From contig NZ_JAMZCY010000001.1 in assembly GCF_024519285.1 (NCBI RefSeq), positions 434,001-498,000 on the forward strand: a DNA stretch of 64,000 bases, read 5' to 3'. The notes below the pieces were generated by a model that was not told the DNA's origin, did not search any database, and saw only the letters and a program-made list of their open reading frames with translations. The stretch comes from Cohnella sp. WQ 127256 (lineage in GTDB: Bacteria > Bacillota > Bacilli > Paenibacillales > Paenibacillaceae). Shown here piece by piece: positions 1 to 9,280 of this stretch (positions are counted from its first letter, which is position 1; each line of letters begins with the position of its first letter). Position numbers and translations under genes: made by a program.

Positions 1-289
1 TATGATTATCCCAAATTTGAACCTTCCAATAATATCGTTTACGGGATAGTAGCGGGATTCCCTCGTATTCAATGCCGAATTGACGCCGACTGTGGACGAT
101 TCCGCTATCCCATACGTCCCATTGCTCTTGCTCTGTCGCATGTTCGTTCGTGGAGACGAGAACGCGATAGGCGCTTTGATTTTCTATTCGTTCTCCATCG
201 CTGGCGAGACTCCAACTTAATGTTGGCTGATGGCTGTCAAGGCCTAATGGATGGATTTGAGCATTCACATACAGGTTTCTGACGTACAT
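1..289 (-). CDS. Alpha-L-rhamnosidase, GH78 type, N-terminal part, cut by window edge
   Basis: The reverse strand reads from an ATG at 289-287 off the left edge without a stop, giving 96 residues. The start is LYVNAQIHPLGLD, followed by PTLSWSL, YRVLVST, WDVWDSG and YYWKVQIWD. This is the pattern of the N-terminal fibronectin-like domain of GH78 alpha-L-rhamnosidases, and the same motifs occur in the complete GH78 gene at 35772-38495 (YQILVAS, MWDSGKV, YYWKVRVWD). A GAAAGGA ribosome site lies about ten bases upstream of the ATG. By family the enzyme would release terminal L-rhamnose from pectin or plant glycosides. It is divergent from the GH106-type gene at 457, so the 167 bases between them probably hold a shared control region. 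The catalytic domain is outside the window. Confidence 0.85.
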   Translation of the reverse strand, partial: MYVRNLYVNAQIHPLGLDSHQPTLSWSLASDGERIENQSAYRVLVSTNEHATEQEQWDVWDSGIVHSRRQFGIEYEGIPLLSRKRYYWKVQIWDNH

Positions 290-456
290 AGGTTCAACAT
301 CCTTTCAAGTGGAGCGCACATGATTATCCATCCTAAGCTTAGCATGTTGCAGTCCGGATTTAGATTCCGAAAATTAAGGCTTTTTGTTAAAAATGATCGC
401 TATGTTCATCCTACGGAACGAACTATACTTGAACGAAAGATGGGAGGCGATCCTTT

Positions 457-3400
457 GTGACAACGATAATGGAAGTAAGAAAGCGCTTTAGTCAAGCCGA
501 TCCGAATTTCGGTCCGTTACCGTTCTGGTGGTGGAGCGCGGAAGAGGTTACGGCTGAGCGAGTACGTTGGCAATTGCAGAAGTTCCGTAGCGGAGGCCTC
601 CGGAATATTGGCATCATTAATATCGCTCCTACGGGTCCTCAGTATGGAAGCGTAAGCGACAATCCCGTTCACTATTCAGAACGCTGGTGGACGATGTTCG
701 AGATCGCATTACGCGAAGCGGAACGGCTCGGTATGCGCCTGTATTTCTATGATCAAATCGGATTTTCCGGATCCAATATCCCGTCAAGACTCGTAACCGA
801 GAACCCTGAGTATGCCGGCTATGGCTTGCGCCGCTTGCCGGTAAGTGAACCGTTGTCGGAAGGCGCGACGTTGCTCCTTGAGCGTGAAGATTACCGCTAC
901 GTTGCCGTAAGACAAGGCTTCAATTGGCTTGACCCTGTGGCGACGTCGTCATTGCTCAAGCTCGTTCATGGTGAATTCGAGCGGAGATTTCCGAACGATC
1001 TGGGTAAGACGCTCGGCGGGAGCTTCCAGGATGAATTGCCACCGCTACCGTTATGGACGACGGAATTACCCGCAAAATATAAGCTTCAATACGGTGAGGA
1101 TATATATCCTGATCTGCCCGCTTTATTCGATGATCTGCCCAACTCAGCAATTGTGCGCAGACGGGTGTACAAGCTAGCGGCTGAACTGGCTGAGCAGTCT
1201 TTGTTCATTCCACTAGCACAATGGCATGAGAAGTACGACATGTTAATCTGCTGCGATCAAGCGGGTCCTGCACGCAGGGCTGATGTGCATGGCGCACAGC
1301 GATTGTATTTGGATTATTTCCGTACGCATCGCTGGTATAATGCAGCGGGTAGCGACATGGATGGAGAAATTAAGCCGCATTCTTCGATGGTGCACCTTCA
1401 TGGCGGCAAGCGAGTATTTCTGGAAGCGTTCCATACGAGTGGGTGGGGCGGAACTCTCGAAGAAACCTTACATTGGCTCATTCCGTGGCTGCAAGCAGGA
1501 GTCACCTTATATAGTCCTCATTCCGTGTATTACAGCACGAGAGGAGGCTGGTGGGAGTGGGCACCCCCAGATACGGGTTGGCGTCAGCCCTATTATGAGC
1601 ATTATTCAATCTTCGCGGATACGATCAGCCGAGTGTGTTCGTTATTAAGCGAAGGTTCTCATGTGGCAGATATCGCAGTACATTATCCAGCAAATGCAGT
1701 ATGCGGATACATGTCCTTAGCAGATGGCGGCGATCTGGAGCATCCGATGGTCGTTGCCAACCAGATGCCTCATCCCTCGCTACAGCACATTCACAATACG
1801 TATGTAAGCATAACGGGGCGCTGGGGACGGAAGGAGCAGCGCAATCTTGGAGCACTGAGAGAAGTGTTCCGAGATTATGATATCGTGGATGATTCGGCGT
1901 TAGAGAAGTCGTTCGTTGAGGAGGGCAAGCTAGCCATTGCGAATGAGCGGTTCTCTGTACTCCTGCTCTGTGGAACAACAGAAATGGACGAAGCCGCGCG
2001 ATTGCGGGTAGAAGGGTGGATTAAGCAAGGAGGACAAGTGATTGTAGTCGATGTCCTTGACGAGCAGCCTCCGCTTGAAGGAGCGATCTATGCGGCTTCT
2101 GCCGAAGAAGCGGTTGCCATGATTACCGCAAGCGTACCTGTAAGGATAGAAGGATCGGGCATGAGCTTGCACCGCCGGACAAATGATGCGGATGTGTTCC
2201 TATTATTGCCTGAAGAAGGTACATTGCTAAGAATGCACGAGCCTGCGAATGAACGCACGACGGTGCAGCGACAAGGCACATATCGCTTACGCACGGCTGG
2301 AGCGCCTCAGATTTGGGATCCTGTTAGCGGAGAGGTATTAGATGCCGTGTATAAACGAGATGGGGAATGGGTAAAGGTTGATGTCCCCTTCGACAGTTGG
2401 CCCGCTGCATTAGTTGTATGTCCTCAGTCATCGTCCTTGACGACATCAGCCATGGAGCAAGCACCGGGACTCGACTTCCAGCAAGGCCCAATGCCGGCAC
2501 ATGTTCGGGGTGAACAGGGGTCCGGTGAAGAGATCGAGATTCCGAGCGATGCATGGCGGATTCAAGCGGTGTCGACCCTTGATAATCGATATGGAGATTT
2601 TGACCTTCATGGTGAGTACTGTGAGTATGTACCGATTGAGACGCGGCTTGTTAAGGTTCAAAGAGAGTCTGGGGGTCAGACTGGATTGCAAATTGGCTGG
2701 CACTTAAGTGCATATGATGATTCCGAGTGGAAGCAGCGTCTGTGGAGTGAAGCGGATTACTGGACAGCCTCTAAGGGTGAGCAGCACGATCCCGAGCATT
2801 GTTGGCCTGTTACCTACTCGCAAATCATGGGGGATATGAAATTCAGAACTTGGGCTGGGCGGATGGGCAGAGTCCCGCGAAGATTTCTCAACCTCGGATA
2901 CTTGGAAGCGGGGGAAACGGTATGCGCGGCCACGCATGTCATCGCACCAACCACTGGGCGTTATTGGATCCGAGCAGAGAGCAATGCAAGGTTAGAGGGT
3001 TCGTTGAATGGCAAAGCGATTGAGTGGACTGGCGGACCTGAAGAACAAACCGCATGGCTGGAGCTAGACAGCGGAGCAAATGCACTCATCCTTCGCGCGA
3101 AGGCGATTGTTAAGGGGGTCATCCGAGCAGCTGTTGAAGTTAATACGGTAGCTCGCCCTGCATTGCCGAAGTGGATTTATGCGCAGAATCCGAATAGGAG
3201 CTCCTCTCTGAAGCTAACAATTCCATCCAGCGATGGACCGGTTCAAAAGGTTCGAATGGTATTCGCAGCCAAAGGCAGAGCCATTTTGTTCGTGAACGGG
3301 GAGCAGGTTATTGAGCATGGAGACTTCAACCCCTATATTCGTCAAGGGCAGGAGGAGCTGGATCTGACTGCACTATGGCGTAGCGGAGAGAACGAAATAA

Positions 3401-4335
3401 AATTCGTGCTACCCGAAGGTGTGGGAGAGGTATTCGCAGATGGGATCATTGAACGTACGGACGGAGATGCGATCTCCTTCTGCACGGGAGAGCATTGGCA
3501 GGACGAACAGGATAACGCACCATTCCTATTGCATGAAGCGGTCTTGCAATTCGCTGAGACGGAATCGCTGTGGATCACTGACCGAGATCATCCACTATCT
3601 GGCGTGGGGTGGTTGATGCCGTACGCCATACCGGATCCCACACCACTTAGCTTTCAGCGAGATCCTTCCGAAGCGGGTAAAGCGATTTGGCTGCGATACA
3701 CCTTGCCGATTGGGGCTAACCGAATGAAGCTGCAATGTTCAGGTAAGAGTAGATTATGGATCGATGGGCAGGAGATCACCGTTCGTAATGGCATAGCAGA
3801 TTTTACACCACAGCCAGCCCATGTCCAAGCTGCAGTGCGAGTCGAACCGTTCGGCATAAGCTCTGATACGGATGTGTTGAAGGGACCGATTCGTTATGAG
3901 ACCGTTCCGACATTGGGATGTGTTGGAGATTGGCGGTCAGCACTCAATATGCCGCATTACAGCGGCGCGGTAGAATACGAAACGACGATCGAATTGTCCG
4001 GCACAGGGCAGGCTGATCTTGAACTGGGTCATGTGCGTGGAACGGCAGAATGCTGGTTGAATGGTCAATCTCTTGGAGTTAGGGCTTGGCGACCGTATCG
4101 GTTCAGACTGGGGGATGATCTTCCAGCAGGCAAATATGCGCTTCGCATCCGCGTGACGAATACCCTAGGGACGCATTATGAGGTGGGACGACCGACCAGT
4201 AATGTAGGAGGCAGCACGGATCCGAAAGTGTCGTATTGGGCGCTATCTTCGATGAGTCCGACCGCTCAGGACGATTTCGCTTCAGGCGGATTATACGGTC
4301 CTGTACGTATTAAAGTGCAGTCATCGAATAGCTAA
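457..4335 (+). CDS. GH106-type alpha-L-rhamnosidase-like glycoside hydrolase
   Basis: The protein has 1292 residues from a GTG start with GGGAGG about ten bases upstream. The N-terminal region has the GH106 look: PFWWWSAEEV, a barrel segment ending RLGMRLYFYDQIGFSGS, and no signal peptide, so it is probably cytoplasmic. Around residues 500-545, LLLCGTTEMDEAARL and GGQVIVVD resemble the Rossmann-like domain found after the barrel in this family. The C-terminal 150 residues (YSGAVEYETTIEL, AECWLNGQSLG, LRIRVTNTLGTHYEVGRP) match the beta-sandwich that ends GH106 enzymes. Characterised GH106 members remove alpha-L-rhamnose from rhamnogalacturonans. The length is somewhat above the usual 900-1150, owing to extra beta-rich stretches in the middle. 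Whether the catalytic residues survive cannot be judged by eye, so the substrate is uncertain. A terminator follows at once. Confidence 0.75.
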   Translation: MTTIMEVRKRFSQADPNFGPLPFWWWSAEEVTAERVRWQLQKFRSGGLRNIGIINIAPTGPQYGSVSDNPVHYSERWWTMFEIALREAERLGMRLYFYDQIGFSGSNIPSRLVTENPEYAGYGLRRLPVSEPLSEGATLLLEREDYRYVAVRQGFNWLDPVATSSLLKLVHGEFERRFPNDLGKTLGGSFQDELPPLPLWTTELPAKYKLQYGEDIYPDLPALFDDLPNSAIVRRRVYKLAAELAEQSLFIPLAQWHEKYDMLICCDQAGPARRADVHGAQRLYLDYFRTHRWYNAAGSDMDGEIKPHSSMVHLHGGKRVFLEAFHTSGWGGTLEETLHWLIPWLQAGVTLYSPHSVYYSTRGGWWEWAPPDTGWRQPYYEHYSIFADTISRVCSLLSEGSHVADIAVHYPANAVCGYMSLADGGDLEHPMVVANQMPHPSLQHIHNTYVSITGRWGRKEQRNLGALREVFRDYDIVDDSALEKSFVEEGKLAIANERFSVLLLCGTTEMDEAARLRVEGWIKQGGQVIVVDVLDEQPPLEGAIYAASAEEAVAMITASVPVRIEGSGMSLHRRTNDADVFLLLPEEGTLLRMHEPANERTTVQRQGTYRLRTAGAPQIWDPVSGEVLDAVYKRDGEWVKVDVPFDSWPAALVVCPQSSSLTTSAMEQAPGLDFQQGPMPAHVRGEQGSGEEIEIPSDAWRIQAVSTLDNRYGDFDLHGEYCEYVPIETRLVKVQRESGGQTGLQIGWHLSAYDDSEWKQRLWSEADYWTASKGEQHDPEHCWPVTYSQIMGDMKFRTWAGRMGRVPRRFLNLGYLEAGETVCAATHVIAPTTGRYWIRAESNARLEGSLNGKAIEWTGGPEEQTAWLELDSGANALILRAKAIVKGVIRAAVEVNTVARPALPKWIYAQNPNRSSSLKLTIPSSDGPVQKVRMVFAAKGRAILFVNGEQVIEHGDFNPYIRQGQEELDLTALWRSGENEIKFVLPEGVGEVFADGIIERTDGDAISFCTGEHWQDEQDNAPFLLHEAVLQFAETESLWITDRDHPLSGVGWLMPYAIPDPTPLSFQRDPSEAGKAIWLRYTLPIGANRMKLQCSGKSRLWIDGQEITVRNGIADFTPQPAHVQAAVRVEPFGISSDTDVLKGPIRYETVPTLGCVGDWRSALNMPHYSGAVEYETTIELSGTGQADLELGHVRGTAECWLNGQSLGVRAWRPYRFRLGDDLPAGKYALRIRVTNTLGTHYEVGRPTSNVGGSTDPKVSYWALSSMSPTAQDDFASGGLYGPVRIKVQSSNS

Positions 4336-4388
4336 ATTCTTTGAAATGAACATCGACATCTTATAAATATTCACTTTCGATTTTACTG

Positions 4389-4425
4389 AAGTAACGGTAC
4401 AATGCTTGTACTGTTACTTTTTTTT
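4389..4425 (+). terminator. Rho-independent terminator after the GH106-type gene
   Basis: A 14-bp stem, AAGTAACGGTACAA with TTGTACTGTTACTT (one G-T pair), closes a three-base loop and is followed by six or more T. It separates the glycosidase from the two-component operon. Confidence 0.9.
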
Positions 4426-4434
4426 ATTGTCTAA

Positions 4435-4449
4435 TGAAAGCGCTTAACA
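4435..4449 (+). promoter_or_regulatory. cre-like catabolite-repression site before sensor kinase
   Basis: TGAAAGCGCTTAACA contains the palindromic core AAGCGCTT and is close to the CcpA cre consensus (TGWNANCGNTNWCA) apart from one extra base on the right. It lies about 45 bases before the start of the sensor kinase, between that gene and the upstream terminator. That position would let CcpA repress the operon when a better carbon source is present. LacI-family proteins bind similar sites, so the assignment to CcpA is inference. Confidence 0.55.
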
Positions 4450-4491
4450 AAAGGTGGAACGTCTAATATTTGGAAAAGTAGTGATTAGGTT

Positions 4492-6297
4492 ATGAAAAGC
4501 AGGGAGCTATTCACGTTCTTCCGTCAATTGTGGGATAAATTCAGCAGTGTTCGTATTGTTAGAAAAATGGCTTTAGGTTACATTCTCCTCGTTGTTGTCC
4601 CGTTCATTACCTTCGGATTTTATTTTTTTAATCAAATCTATGATGAAATGATGGAAGAATACTCGCGAGGAAAGCAAGAGTTGGTTAGACAAGCAGCAGG
4701 AAGCTTCGATGTGAGTCTTGAGCAGGTGAAATCGGTCCATTCGTTGTTCCAATACAATCAGCAAGTACTTGAATACTTGAATGGCAATTATTTGGCAGAG
4801 GTCGATCAGGTTTATAATTATTTGAAAGACGTTCGCCCGGCATTTTCATTTGCTTATTTAGGCAATGAGGCGATCAAATCCATCCGCTTGTTCAAATCCA
4901 ACCCATCGGTATTAGCTGTAGCCGGAGAAGTGGATAATTTGAATACACTATCTAATCCTAAGATTCTGGAACAGTTGAAGGAGCTCAAGGTCAGCCAGGG
5001 ATTGTGGCAAAAACAAGAGGAGAGCGGAGCAGCAGGCATTCCTTATATTGCCTATTACCAAAGGCTCTACAACAACAGCTATGCGAGACAGCTGGCTGTT
5101 ATGGAAGTGGTTGTGGATGATACGATTTTATCCAATTTTATGAATACGGTGAAGGCATCTAAGGGAACGGAAGTCATGATTGTTCACGATCAGAAGGTCG
5201 TATATCGGGACAAAAGCGATAGCTTCAATGATGAACGAGAGCAAGCGGCTATGGCTGCGTTCAAAGGTAAGAATGGCTATTGGAAAGATGGCAATCTGCT
5301 CGTTAACGTACTCGTGCGAAATGATCTGCAGCTCACCTTTTATTTTTTCAGTCCGTTGGACGAGGTGTTTTTGGATTTTCGTAAAGCAACGTGGGTAACC
5401 GGAAGTATCCTCTTTGTAATGCTCATCGTGCTTTCCGTTCTTTATTATTTGATCGCTTCTTTGCTGACCAAACGAATATTGAAGCTGGCGAAGCATATGC
5501 GACGGGTGGATGAGAACAATCTGAGTGTATATGAAGGCGAGACAGCGAGCGATGAGATCGGATTCCTGACCCATTCCTACAACTCAATGATTCATCGGAT
5601 CGATGAGCTGCTGAATAAGGTTCAGAAAGCGGAATTGATGAAGAAGGAAGCCGATTATTTGGTCATGCAAGCCCAAATCAAGCCTCATTTTCTGTACAAT
5701 ACCTTGGAATCGATTCGCATGCTAGCTGAAATAAACGACGATCAAGAAGTCGTCGATGCAACTCATACGTTCGGCAAATTACTGCGGTATACGTTATCCT
5801 CGGGGGAAAATGAAACGCCGCTTGTAGATGAACTTAAGAATATTCGCAATTACTTGGAAATGTACAAGCTGCGGATGCTAGATCGTCTAAGCTATGAAAT
5901 TCATGTGGATGCAGAGATCTCTGGATTATTTTGTCCGCGCTTTATTCTTCAGCCACTAGTTGAAAATAGTATCTATCACGGAATATCCAAGATCCGAGGC
6001 CAAGGTGAGATCAAGGTGAAGATAACGGAAGCCGACCCGTTCATTCAGATCACCATTGCCGATAACGGAGCGGGCATTACGGAGGAACGTCTTGCTATCA
6101 TACGAGGTGTGCTAGACAATCGATTGGATCGAAGTGAACTCCAAACCGAAGACTCTGGTTTGGGATTATACAATGTGAGTGAGCGGATTAAGGTCTATTT
6201 CGGAGAAAGCTCGGGGCTGGATATTTACAGCAAGGTTGGAGAAGGCACGCTTTATGTTGTGAAGCTTCTAAGAGAAAGGGGAACTCCAAATGCTTAA
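4492..6297 (+). CDS. YesM-type sensor histidine kinase
   Basis: A 601-residue membrane sensor kinase. A first membrane segment lies near residues 28-50 (GYILLVVVPFITFGFYFF), followed by an extracellular sensor of about 240 residues. A second membrane segment is near 305-328, then a HAMP linker. The His_kinase domain carries the phosphoacceptor H399 in IKPHFLYNTLESIR, the N box LQPLVENSIYHG and the G box DSGLGLYNVSERI. This architecture is the YesM family, which usually senses extracellular sugars, often with a binding protein. It overlaps the response regulator gene by eight bases and forms an operon with it. The target is probably the neighbouring glycosidase genes. The ribosome site before the ATG is weak. 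Confidence 0.93.
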   Translation: MKSRELFTFFRQLWDKFSSVRIVRKMALGYILLVVVPFITFGFYFFNQIYDEMMEEYSRGKQELVRQAAGSFDVSLEQVKSVHSLFQYNQQVLEYLNGNYLAEVDQVYNYLKDVRPAFSFAYLGNEAIKSIRLFKSNPSVLAVAGEVDNLNTLSNPKILEQLKELKVSQGLWQKQEESGAAGIPYIAYYQRLYNNSYARQLAVMEVVVDDTILSNFMNTVKASKGTEVMIVHDQKVVYRDKSDSFNDEREQAAMAAFKGKNGYWKDGNLLVNVLVRNDLQLTFYFFSPLDEVFLDFRKATWVTGSILFVMLIVLSVLYYLIASLLTKRILKLAKHMRRVDENNLSVYEGETASDEIGFLTHSYNSMIHRIDELLNKVQKAELMKKEADYLVMQAQIKPHFLYNTLESIRMLAEINDDQEVVDATHTFGKLLRYTLSSGENETPLVDELKNIRNYLEMYKLRMLDRLSYEIHVDAEISGLFCPRFILQPLVENSIYHGISKIRGQGEIKVKITEADPFIQITIADNGAGITEERLAIIRGVLDNRLDRSELQTEDSGLGLYNVSERIKVYFGESSGLDIYSKVGEGTLYVVKLLRERGTPNA

Positions 6298-7084
6298 TCT
6301 AATGATTGTCGATGATGAACCATTCATGATTAACGGTCTGATGAATATTATCGAGAAGGGAAATACGCCTTGTTCGGAAGTGATCAAGGCTTCCGATGGT
6401 TTTGATGCGCTAGAAAAGCTGGAAAAATTTAGACCGGACTTGATGATTACGGATATCCAGATGCCAGAGATGGATGGGCTCGAGCTCATCCGCCAAGTTC
6501 AGGAAAGAGGTCTTTGCAAGCGTTTTATTATTTTGTCCGGCTATGATGATGTGAAGTATATGAGACAAGCGATCAAACGCCGGGTGATCGACTATTTGAT
6601 GAAGCCGATCGACAAAACGGAGCTGTACGACATCTTGGCGAATGTATCGCTTGAGCTGATGAACTCATCGACTCCTAAGGAATATTCGAATGTACTAAGC
6701 CATACGGTATCCGATCCGACGATTGACGAATTAGAGGTAAGTCGGCTCTCCAAGAACGTGAAAAAAATTATTCAGTATATCGATCTGCACTATACGAAGG
6801 ATCTTTCCTTGGATCAGATTGCCGACCATGTGTTCTTGCATCCGAATTACATCAGCGCTTTATTCCGTAAGGAAACGGGGCTTACCTTCATTCATTATTT
6901 GCATCTTTATCGGATCAAGAAAGCCAAAGAAATGATGGTCAAGGATATCGAGCTGTCTTTTCATCAAATATCAGAGCGTGTGGGCTATGAAAGTGTGAGA
7001 CATTTCTTTAATGTGTTCAAAAAATACAGCGGCGCGACTCCCGGAGAATATCGGGAACAATTCAAGCTTCAAATAAGGTGCTGA
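6290..7084 (+). CDS. YesN-type response regulator with AraC DNA-binding domain, short form
   Basis: A 264-residue regulator with an N-terminal receiver domain (acidic pair D8/D9, phosphoacceptor D55 in MITDIQMPEMDG, conserved K in YLMKPIDK) and a C-terminal AraC/HTH_18 domain (LSLDQIADHVFLHPNYISALFRKE, then YESVRHFFNVFKKYSGATPGEYR). It is the partner of the kinase it overlaps. The other three regulators in the window have 503-534 residues with a long middle region. Here the linker between receiver and HTH is only about 40 residues, so the central domain is missing. No frameshift is visible and both ends are intact, so it is probably a natural compact form. Such proteins activate nearby carbohydrate genes. 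Confidence 0.93.
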   Translation: MLNLMIVDDEPFMINGLMNIIEKGNTPCSEVIKASDGFDALEKLEKFRPDLMITDIQMPEMDGLELIRQVQERGLCKRFIILSGYDDVKYMRQAIKRRVIDYLMKPIDKTELYDILANVSLELMNSSTPKEYSNVLSHTVSDPTIDELEVSRLSKNVKKIIQYIDLHYTKDLSLDQIADHVFLHPNYISALFRKETGLTFIHYLHLYRIKKAKEMMVKDIELSFHQISERVGYESVRHFFNVFKKYSGATPGEYREQFKLQIRC

Positions 7085-7115
7085 TGAAAGGATAGAAACA
7101 ATGTTGGACTATCCA

Positions 7116-7178
7116 TAGAACATATCGAAGACCGAATGCTTCAAAAAGAACATTCGAACCTGAGATATGTTCTATTTT
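7116..7178 (+). terminator. Terminator after the two-component operon
   Basis: An 11-bp perfect stem TAGAACATATC/GATATGTTCTA encloses a second 6-bp stem CGAATG/CATTCG and is followed by TTTTG. It ends the kinase-regulator transcript and implies that the downstream GH42 gene has its own promoter in the short remaining gap. Confidence 0.8.
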
Positions 7179-7217
7179 GTATAGCCGTTATTCATGTGAA
7201 AATAGGGGAATAAGGAT

Positions 7218-9272
7218 GTGATGCCAATGTTTAATAAGCCTATCCCGAAAATACTTCACGGTGGGGATTACAATCCAGAGCAATGGCCTGAGGAAATATG
7301 GCAAGAGGATATGCGGCTTTTCAAGCTTGCAGGGGTTGATATTGCGACGATAAACGTGTTCTCTTGGGCGTTGAACCAGCCTGACGAGAATACGTATGAA
7401 TTCGGCTGGCTTGATCAAGTGATGGACATGCTTCATGACAATGGTGTATACGCTTGCATGGGAACAGGGACAGCAGCTCATCCGGCATGGATGGCGACCC
7501 AATATCCCGACGTTCTGATGGTCGATTTTGAAGGTCGAAAGAGAAAGTATGGCCGACGTCACAATTCGTGCGCCAATAGTCCGACATTCAAAACCTACTC
7601 CCAGCAAATCGCTTATCGGCTTGCTGAAAGATATAAAGACCATCCAGCCTTGCTGTTATGGCATGTGAACAACGAGTATGGTTCGCGCTGTTATTGCGAT
7701 AATTGTGAGAAGGAATTTCGGAAATGGCTGCAGCGTAAGTATGGCAGCTTGGATGCTCTGAATGAGGCCTGGTACACTCGCTTTTGGGGACACACCTTCT
7801 ATGATTGGAACGAGATTGTCCTGCCGAACGTGCTGAGTGAGCATCTGAGCTCAAGCAATCAGGATGCGACGGCTTTTCAAGGAATTTCCTTGGATTATGC
7901 TCGATTTAATTCAGATAGCATTCTGGAGAGCTATAAGCTTGAACGGGATGCGATCAAGAGCGTTATCCCGAATGCAGTTGTGACAACGAACTTCCAGGGC
8001 AACGGAACGTATAAGCCACTGGATTATTTCAAATGGGCCAAGGAGCTCGATGTGATCGCGCTCGATAGCTATCCGCCAGATGATGCGCCGCCCAGCTATA
8101 CGTCGATGCGGCATGATCTGATGAGAGGGCTTAAGGGCGGAGCACCGTTCATGCTAATGGAGTCTTGTCCGAGCCAGCTGAACTGGAAGCCGCAAAATCC
8201 GCTCAAAAGACCTGGTGTGTCCAGACTATGGAGCTATCAGTCGATTTCTCGGGGTGCGGACAGCATTATGTATTTTCAAATGAGACGCTGTGCGGGAGCG
8301 TTCGAGAAATTCCATGGCGCTATGATAGATCACGCCGGTCATGAGAATACTCGCGTATTTCAGGAATGTGCTTTAGTTGGACAGGAGCTTGGCCAGTTAG
8401 GCGATCGAATTGTGGGTGCACGAACGCCTGCAAAGGCGGCCATCGTCTTCGATTGGGACAATTGGTGGGCGATCGAGTATTCGAGCGGGCTAACCGATCA
8501 GCTAAAGTATTTGCAGGAGGTTCAAAAATACTACGATGCGTTCCATGGTCGTAATATCGCGGTCGATTTCGTCAGTACGGAATCGGACCTCAGTGGATAT
8601 GACGTCCTAGTAGCGCCTGTGCTGTATATGGTGAAGGAAGGCTATGCTAAGAAGCTGGAGCAGTTCGTCTCCGCCGGGGGGACATTTTTAACTACGTCCT
8701 TTAGCGGAATCGTAGACGAGAACGACAAAATCCCACTTGGCGGGTACCCAGGTAAGCTGCGTAATCTGTTAGGAATATGGGTTGAAGAGATTGATGCGCT
8801 CCTACCTTCGCAGCGCAACCTGATGCGAATGAACAGATCAGCTGGAGAGCTTGCTGGGTCGTATGAATGTAGCATTTTGTGTGATGTGCTGCATTCCGAA
8901 GGTGCCGAGGTGCTCGCGGAGTTCGGTCGTGAATTTTATCAAGGGATGCCAGCGCTAACCCGTCATTCCTTCGGCAGCGGCGAAGCCTGGTATGTCGCCT
9001 CTAGCCCGGAGCCGAGTTTCCTGGATAAGCTTGTACTGCATCTGTGTGCGAATAAAGGGATTACCCCCTTGCTGGATACCCCTGCGAATGTTGAAGCGAC
9101 GTTCAGGGAAAAGGATGGGCACCGTTACATGTTCGTGTTAAACCATAATGATGATGCGAAGCTTGTGAACATTGGGCCACTAGCGCATAAGGATTTGTTG
9201 CGCGGTGGTGAGTTGAGCGGAGAAGTTAAGCTTGATCCCAAAGGTGTTCTACTGCTGCAAATAGGAGAGTGA
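7218..9272 (+). CDS. GH42 beta-galactosidase
   Basis: A 684-residue cytoplasmic GH42 enzyme (no signal peptide) that hydrolyses terminal beta-D-galactosides. The start of the barrel is GGDYNPEQWPEEIW. The acid/base is E153 in HVNNEYG and the nucleophile is E315 in LMESCPSQLNW. C118, C158, C160 and C163 form the zinc cluster of many GH42 enzymes. After the barrel come a Rossmann-like trimerisation domain (VLVAPVLYMVKEGYAKKLEQF) and a small beta domain. The coding start could be the GTG at 7218, or the ATG at 7221 or 7227; AGGGGA upstream fits any of them. The stop overlaps the ribosome site of the GH95 gene, so the two are co-transcribed. Within pectin breakdown the enzyme would act on galactan or arabinogalactan oligosaccharides. 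Confidence 0.93.
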   Translation: MMPMFNKPIPKILHGGDYNPEQWPEEIWQEDMRLFKLAGVDIATINVFSWALNQPDENTYEFGWLDQVMDMLHDNGVYACMGTGTAAHPAWMATQYPDVLMVDFEGRKRKYGRRHNSCANSPTFKTYSQQIAYRLAERYKDHPALLLWHVNNEYGSRCYCDNCEKEFRKWLQRKYGSLDALNEAWYTRFWGHTFYDWNEIVLPNVLSEHLSSSNQDATAFQGISLDYARFNSDSILESYKLERDAIKSVIPNAVVTTNFQGNGTYKPLDYFKWAKELDVIALDSYPPDDAPPSYTSMRHDLMRGLKGGAPFMLMESCPSQLNWKPQNPLKRPGVSRLWSYQSISRGADSIMYFQMRRCAGAFEKFHGAMIDHAGHENTRVFQECALVGQELGQLGDRIVGARTPAKAAIVFDWDNWWAIEYSSGLTDQLKYLQEVQKYYDAFHGRNIAVDFVSTESDLSGYDVLVAPVLYMVKEGYAKKLEQFVSAGGTFLTTSFSGIVDENDKIPLGGYPGKLRNLLGIWVEEIDALLPSQRNLMRMNRSAGELAGSYECSILCDVLHSEGAEVLAEFGREFYQGMPALTRHSFGSGEAWYVASSPEPSFLDKLVLHLCANKGITPLLDTPANVEATFREKDGHRYMFVLNHNDDAKLVNIGPLAHKDLLRGGELSGEVKLDPKGVLLLQIGE

Positions 9273-9280
9273 ACGTAACC

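Noticed and set aside
251..460. 69-codon frame before the GH106-type gene
   Set aside because: It overlaps the divergent GH78 start and the intergenic control region, and has no family resemblance.
7188..7643. 151-codon reverse-strand frame across the start of the GH42 gene
   Set aside because: Antisense shadow of a clear GH42 gene; composition is not protein-like.
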